Of a DNA stretch of 64,000 nucleotides, positions 61,264 to 64,000 are shown piece by piece. Position numbers and translations under genes: made by a program. Source of the stretch: Streptomyces narbonensis (GTDB taxonomy: Bacteria; Actinomycetota; Actinomycetes; Streptomycetales; Streptomycetaceae). Each line of letters opens with the position of its first letter. Within the stretch, counting starts at the first letter, position 1. Under the pieces are notes generated by a model. The model searched no databases. It was not told the DNA's origin and was given only the letters and a program-made list of their open reading frames with translations. The stretch covers positions 1 through 64,000 of the forward strand of contig NZ_BMSF01000016.1 in assembly GCF_014649015.1 (NCBI RefSeq), read 5' to 3'.

Positions 61264-61289
61264 GGAATAGCGCGGCTCGATACGCCGTT
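61264..61289 (+). promoter_or_regulatory. SigR-type promoter (GGAAT-N18-GTT) of the thioredoxin gene
   Basis: GGAAT (61264-61268), 18 bases and GTT (61287-61289) match the SigR consensus exactly, 64 bases before the thioredoxin start. Thioredoxins are established SigR targets in Streptomyces. Confidence 0.85.
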
Positions 61290-61352
61290 GTGCCGGGCGA
61301 GTCCCCAGGGGACCGTGAGGACACCGCCAGGAGACCCCGAAAGGTAGGCACC

Positions 61353-61718
61353 ATGAGCACCGTAGAGCTCACCAAGGACAACTTCGACGAGATCGTCAGC
61401 GGGAACGAATTCGTCCTGATCGACTTCTGGGCTTCGTGGTGCGGTCCCTGCCGTCAGTTCGCCCCGGTCTTCGAGGCCGCGTCCGAGCGGCACCAGGACC
61501 TGGTCTTCGCGAAGGTGGACACCGAGGCCCAACAGGAGCTGGCCGCCGCCTTCGAGATCCGCTCGATCCCGACGCTGATGATCGTCCGGGACAACGTGGC
61601 CGTCTTCGCGCAGCCGGGCGCCCTGCCGGAGGCCGCCCTGGAGGACGTCATCGGGCAGGCCAGGAAGCTGGACATGGACGAGGTCCGCAAGTCGGTCGAG
61701 GCCGCTCAGCAGCAGTGA
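61353..61718 (+). CDS. trxA: Thioredoxin
   Basis: A 121-residue thioredoxin: VLIDFWASWCGPCRQFAPVF holds the WCGPC active site, SIPTLMIVRDN the cis-proline. Length is slightly over the usual 105-110, with a C-terminal helix. ATG at 61353 has AAAGGTAGG upstream. An exact SigR promoter precedes it, so it is probably induced by thiol oxidation. It ends 51 bases before a strong hairpin. Confidence 0.96.
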   Translation: MSTVELTKDNFDEIVSGNEFVLIDFWASWCGPCRQFAPVFEAASERHQDLVFAKVDTEAQQELAAAFEIRSIPTLMIVRDNVAVFAQPGALPEAALEDVIGQARKLDMDEVRKSVEAAQQQ

Positions 61719-61768
61719 GCCCCGCCGTGACCCCGTGACGACGACGGGGCGAGGACGGGTCGAGGACA

Positions 61769-61815
61769 GTACGAGAGAGGGGTACGGGAGAGCCTCCCGT
61801 ACCCCTCTCTCGTAC
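61769..61815. terminator. 22-bp-stem hairpin between thioredoxin and thiolase
   Basis: Left arm begins gtacgagagaggggtacggg (61769-61788, stem continues to 61790); the exact complement runs 61794-61815 around an agc loop. It lies between converging genes and fits a two-way terminator. Confidence 0.9.
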
Positions 61816-61842
61816 GTACGTGTACGTACACGTACGTGCGCG
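61811..61842. other. 32-bp perfectly alternating purine-pyrimidine tract
   Basis: From 61811 to 61842 every base alternates pyrimidine-purine (cgtacgtacgtgtacgtaca then cgtacgtgcgcg). A second 13-base run follows at 61844. Such tracts can form left-handed Z-DNA. It lies directly after the thioredoxin terminator. Confidence 0.85.
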
Positions 61843-61902
61843 GGCATGCGTGCGCGGGCGTGCGTGCCCGGGCATGCGTGCACCCGGGCCTACGCGCCCG
61901 GG

Positions 61903-63090
61903 TCAGCGCTCCAGGACCAGTGCCAGGCCCTGGCCCACGCCGATGCAGAGCGCCGCGAGGCCCGTGCCCGACCCGGCCGTGGCGAGCTGGTGCGCGACGG
62001 ATCCGGCGAGCCGGGCGCCCGAGGCGCCCAGCGGGTGGCCGATGGCGACGGCGCCGCCGCGCGGGTTCACGATCTCGGGGTCGAGTTCCGGCCATTCGGC
62101 GAGGCAGCCGAGAGCCTGGGCCGCGAAGGCCTCGTTGAGCTCGAAGGTCTTCAGGTCGGCGAAGGAACATCCCGCCTTCGCCAGGGCCCGCCGGACCGCC
62201 GCGACCGGGCCGAGGCCGAAGAGCTGGGGCTCGATGCCGGTGACGGCCGACGTGCGGATACGGGCGAGCGGCTCGCGGCCCGTCTCGCGCAGTCCGTCCT
62301 CGTCCACGAGGAGCAGGGCCGCCGCGCCGTCGTTGAGCGGCGAGGAGTTGCCCGCCGTGACCGTGCCGCCCGTGGTGCGGAAGGACGGCTTGAGCTTGGC
62401 GAGCGCCTCCATGGAGGTGGTGTCGCGGATGCACTCGTCGCGGGTCAGGTCCACGCCGGCGTACGGGACGACCTCGTCGTCGTACAGCCCCTTCGCCCAC
62501 GCCTCGGCGGCCTTGCGGTGGCTGGCGAGCGCGAAGGCGTCCTGCCGGTCGCGGGTGAGGCCGTGCTTGTCGGCGACGAGCTCCGCGCCCTCGCCGAGGG
62601 AGACCGTCCACTCGGCGGGCATCCTCGGGTTGGTCATGCGCCAGCCGAGGGTCGTCGAGTGGAGCTGCTGGTGACCGGCGGGGAAGGCCCGCTCGGGCTT
62701 CTGCAGGACCCACGGGGCACGGGACATGGACTCGACGCCGCCGGCGATGGCGACGGAGGCGTCGCCCAGCGCGATGGCGCGGGCCGCCTGGATGACGGCC
62801 TCCATGCCGGAGCCGCAGAGGCGGTTGACGGTGACACCGGGGACGCTGACGGGGAGTCCGGCGAGCAGGACGGCCATCCGGGCCACGTCGCGGTTGTCCT
62901 CGCCCGCGCCGTTGGCGTCGCCGAAGTAGACGTCGTCGACGCGGGCCGGGTCGAGCGCGGGCGAGCGGTCGACGAGCGCCCGCACCACGTGGGCGGCGAG
63001 GTCGTCCGGGCGCACCCCGGCGAGCGCGCCCCCGAACTTCCCGATCGGTGTGCGGACGGCGTCGACGATGTAGACGTCGCGGATGCTCAT
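61903..63090 (-). CDS. Thiolase (acetyl-CoA C-acyltransferase, PcaF-like)
   Basis: A 395-residue thiolase: the acyl-binding Cys in NRLCGSGMEAV (about residue 90), the base His in GGAVAIGHPLGASGAR and the second Cys in LCIGVGQGLAL. This is the arrangement of beta-ketothiolases that cleave or make 3-oxoacyl-CoA. The start MSIRDVYIVDAVRTPIGKFG is typical for beta-ketoadipyl-CoA thiolases. It stands alone here. Confidence 0.95.
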   Translation of the reverse strand: MSIRDVYIVDAVRTPIGKFGGALAGVRPDDLAAHVVRALVDRSPALDPARVDDVYFGDANGAGEDNRDVARMAVLLAGLPVSVPGVTVNRLCGSGMEAVIQAARAIALGDASVAIAGGVESMSRAPWVLQKPERAFPAGHQQLHSTTLGWRMTNPRMPAEWTVSLGEGAELVADKHGLTRDRQDAFALASHRKAAEAWAKGLYDDEVVPYAGVDLTRDECIRDTTSMEALAKLKPSFRTTGGTVTAGNSSPLNDGAAALLLVDEDGLRETGREPLARIRTSAVTGIEPQLFGLGPVAAVRRALAKAGCSFADLKTFELNEAFAAQALGCLAEWPELDPEIVNPRGGAVAIGHPLGASGARLAGSVAHQLATAGSGTGLAALCIGVGQGLALVLER

Positions 63091-63246
63091 CGGTTCTCTC
63101 CCACGTTACCTTCGGAACGACTCTGTTCGCCTGGTGTGGAGACTTTCGTCTCCGGCATGCGCCGCCGAGTCTGTGCCCGCCGCCGCACGGTGTCAACGGG
63201 CCTCTTCCGGCCGGACGGGAGCGGGTCGGCCGGGGAGAGTGCCAGG

Positions 63247-63516
63247 TCAGCCGCGCGCCGCCGGGCGGACGAGGGCCGTGAGGCCGTAGTCGAGTTCGCG
63301 GCCGTCGACGAGCAGGGCCTCGACCGTCCTCGTCTCCGGGTCGATGTCGGCGACGATGCCGTGTCCCTCGTAGATCGGATAGCCGGAGGCGCCGTGCCGC
63401 CCGGTGGCCTCGACGACGGCCGTGCGGACGGCACTGTCCTCCACGGCCGCGCCGCCGCGGTCCTCGACGTGCTCAGCCACCAGCAGGATCTCGTAGCGCT
63501 TCGGAACTGTGCTCAT
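63247..63516 (-). CDS. Conserved small protein of unknown function
   Basis: An 89-residue acidic protein (KRYEILLVAEHVEDRGGAAV, GIVADIDPETRTVEALLVDG). No membrane segment and no family that I recognise. The ribosome site is weak. It lies 17 bases after the end of the LacI-type gene on the same strand. Confidence 0.65.
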   Translation of the reverse strand: MSTVPKRYEILLVAEHVEDRGGAAVEDSAVRTAVVEATGRHGASGYPIYEGHGIVADIDPETRTVEALLVDGRELDYGLTALVRPAARG

Positions 63517-63533
63517 GCACCGACGCTAAGCGC

Positions 63534-64000
63534 TCAGCTGGACTCCCGCCGGACGACCCGCGAGTCGAGGAGGCGACGGGAGCGGGGCGGTACGTCCGTG
63601 TCCCGGACGGCCCGGTCGACGAGCTCGGCCAGCTCGCGGCCGAGGACCATGTCGATGTGGACGGTGCTCAGGCGCGGCCTCAGCAGCCTGCCGAGGAGCA
63701 GGTCGTCGGCGCCGACGACGGCGGTCTCCTCCGGTACGGAGATCCCGGCGTCCTGGAGCGCCCGCATGAGGAGCATCGCGTACTCGTCGTTGTAGGCGAA
63801 CACGGCGTCGAGCCCGAGCTCGCGCCACCGTCCGGCCAGTTCGTCCGCGGACTCCTCGTCGTACCGCAGGGGCAGGGGTACGACCGTGACACCCACTGCG
63901 TCGGCACCGGCACCGGCCTCGGTGGCGGCGGCGGTCCGCGCGGCGCGTTGCGCGCCTTCGAGACGGGGCTGCGAGAACATCCCGAGGCCCGGCTCCTCCG
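63534..64000 (-). CDS. LacI-family regulator, C-terminal part, cut by the right edge
   Basis: The reading frame runs in from beyond the right edge and ends at 63534. It holds the periplasmic-binding-like C-terminal lobe of LacI/GalR regulators: RWRELGLDAVFAYNDEYAML, LQDAGISVPEETAVVGADDL, LRPRLSTVHIDMVLGRELAE. The HTH domain and inducer-binding N-lobe lie outside the window. Confidence 0.9.
   Translation of the reverse strand, partial: EEPGLGMFSQPRLEGAQRAARTAAATEAGAGADAVGVTVVPLPLRYDEESADELAGRWRELGLDAVFAYNDEYAMLLMRALQDAGISVPEETAVVGADDLLLGRLLRPRLSTVHIDMVLGRELAELVDRAVRDTDVPPRSRRLLDSRVVRRESS

Noticed and set aside
61158..61352. N-terminal extension of thioredoxin from 61158
   Set aside because: It overlaps the SigR promoter and has no thioredoxin similarity; ATG 61353 has its own ribosome site.
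1..64000. tRNA, rRNA, insertion sequence or attachment site
   Set aside because: No cloverleaf, rRNA, transposase gene or flanking direct-repeat structure was recognised by eye.

Overview
This window looks like chromosomal DNA of a Streptomyces or a close relative. GC content is very high, GTG and TTG starts are common, two genes carry the rare TTA codon, genes overlap by ATGA or GTGA, and there is a streptomycete-type gas vesicle operon and an AfsR-like regulator. No rRNA, tRNA or CRISPR array was seen. The left edge cuts an NRPS gene and the right edge cuts a LacI-family regulator.

Region 1 (1-10160, minus strand) is the end of a nonribosomal peptide cluster. Read in transcription order it has an XRE/NB-ARC-type regulator, glutamate mutase sigma and epsilon subunits, a class II aminoacyl-tRNA-synthetase-like protein of the archaeal asparagine synthetase type, an FMN glutamate-synthase-like protein with no Fe-S cysteines and a 14-residue repeat at its N-terminus, an MFS exporter, an amidase, an MbtH protein and an adenylation domain cut by the edge. 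The mutase should turn glutamate into 3-methylaspartate. The synthetase-like enzyme may then amidate it to 3-methylasparagine for the NRPS, which is inference.

Region 2 (10160-18173, plus strand) has an apparently complete LanM lanthipeptide synthetase, a 76-residue precursor candidate with no cysteine, a LuxR regulator of the LAL type with a TTA codon, and an AI-2E transporter. A perfect 10-bp inverted repeat lies in the leader in front of lanM.

Region 3 (18281-33367) starts with a lipid-type operon: GMC oxidase, patatin, metallophosphoesterase and an integral-membrane alpha/beta hydrolase. It continues with a CPBP protease, a CsbD protein and a secreted deacetylase. It ends with a small set of glycosyltransferase, tandem GNAT and AhpD-like genes divergent from an AfsR-like regulator.

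Region 4 (33399-42402) holds stress and envelope genes around gas vesicle genes: DUF6458, a small basic protein, two CsbD-like proteins, GlsB/YeaQ, gvpO-A-F-G-J-L-S-K, two divergent genes with very charged tails, a DMT transporter and a PRC-barrel protein. Two of these genes have promoters of the SigB type (GNNT-N15-GGGTA).

Region 5 (42741-64000) is mixed chromosomal content: LLM-class oxidoreductase, FMN split-barrel protein plus globin-reductase, DUF1349, acyl-CoA dehydrogenase with PadR and its palindromic operator, ATP-grasp, remnants of LuxR, amidase and CaiB genes, pirin, a TPR protein, a DUF6153/DUF305/F510_1955 set that may be copper-related, amidohydrolase plus NCS1 permease with a TetR regulator, a flavin disulfide reductase, a thioredoxin and a thiolase. 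The TPR and thioredoxin genes both have an exact SigR promoter (GGAAT-N18-GTT).
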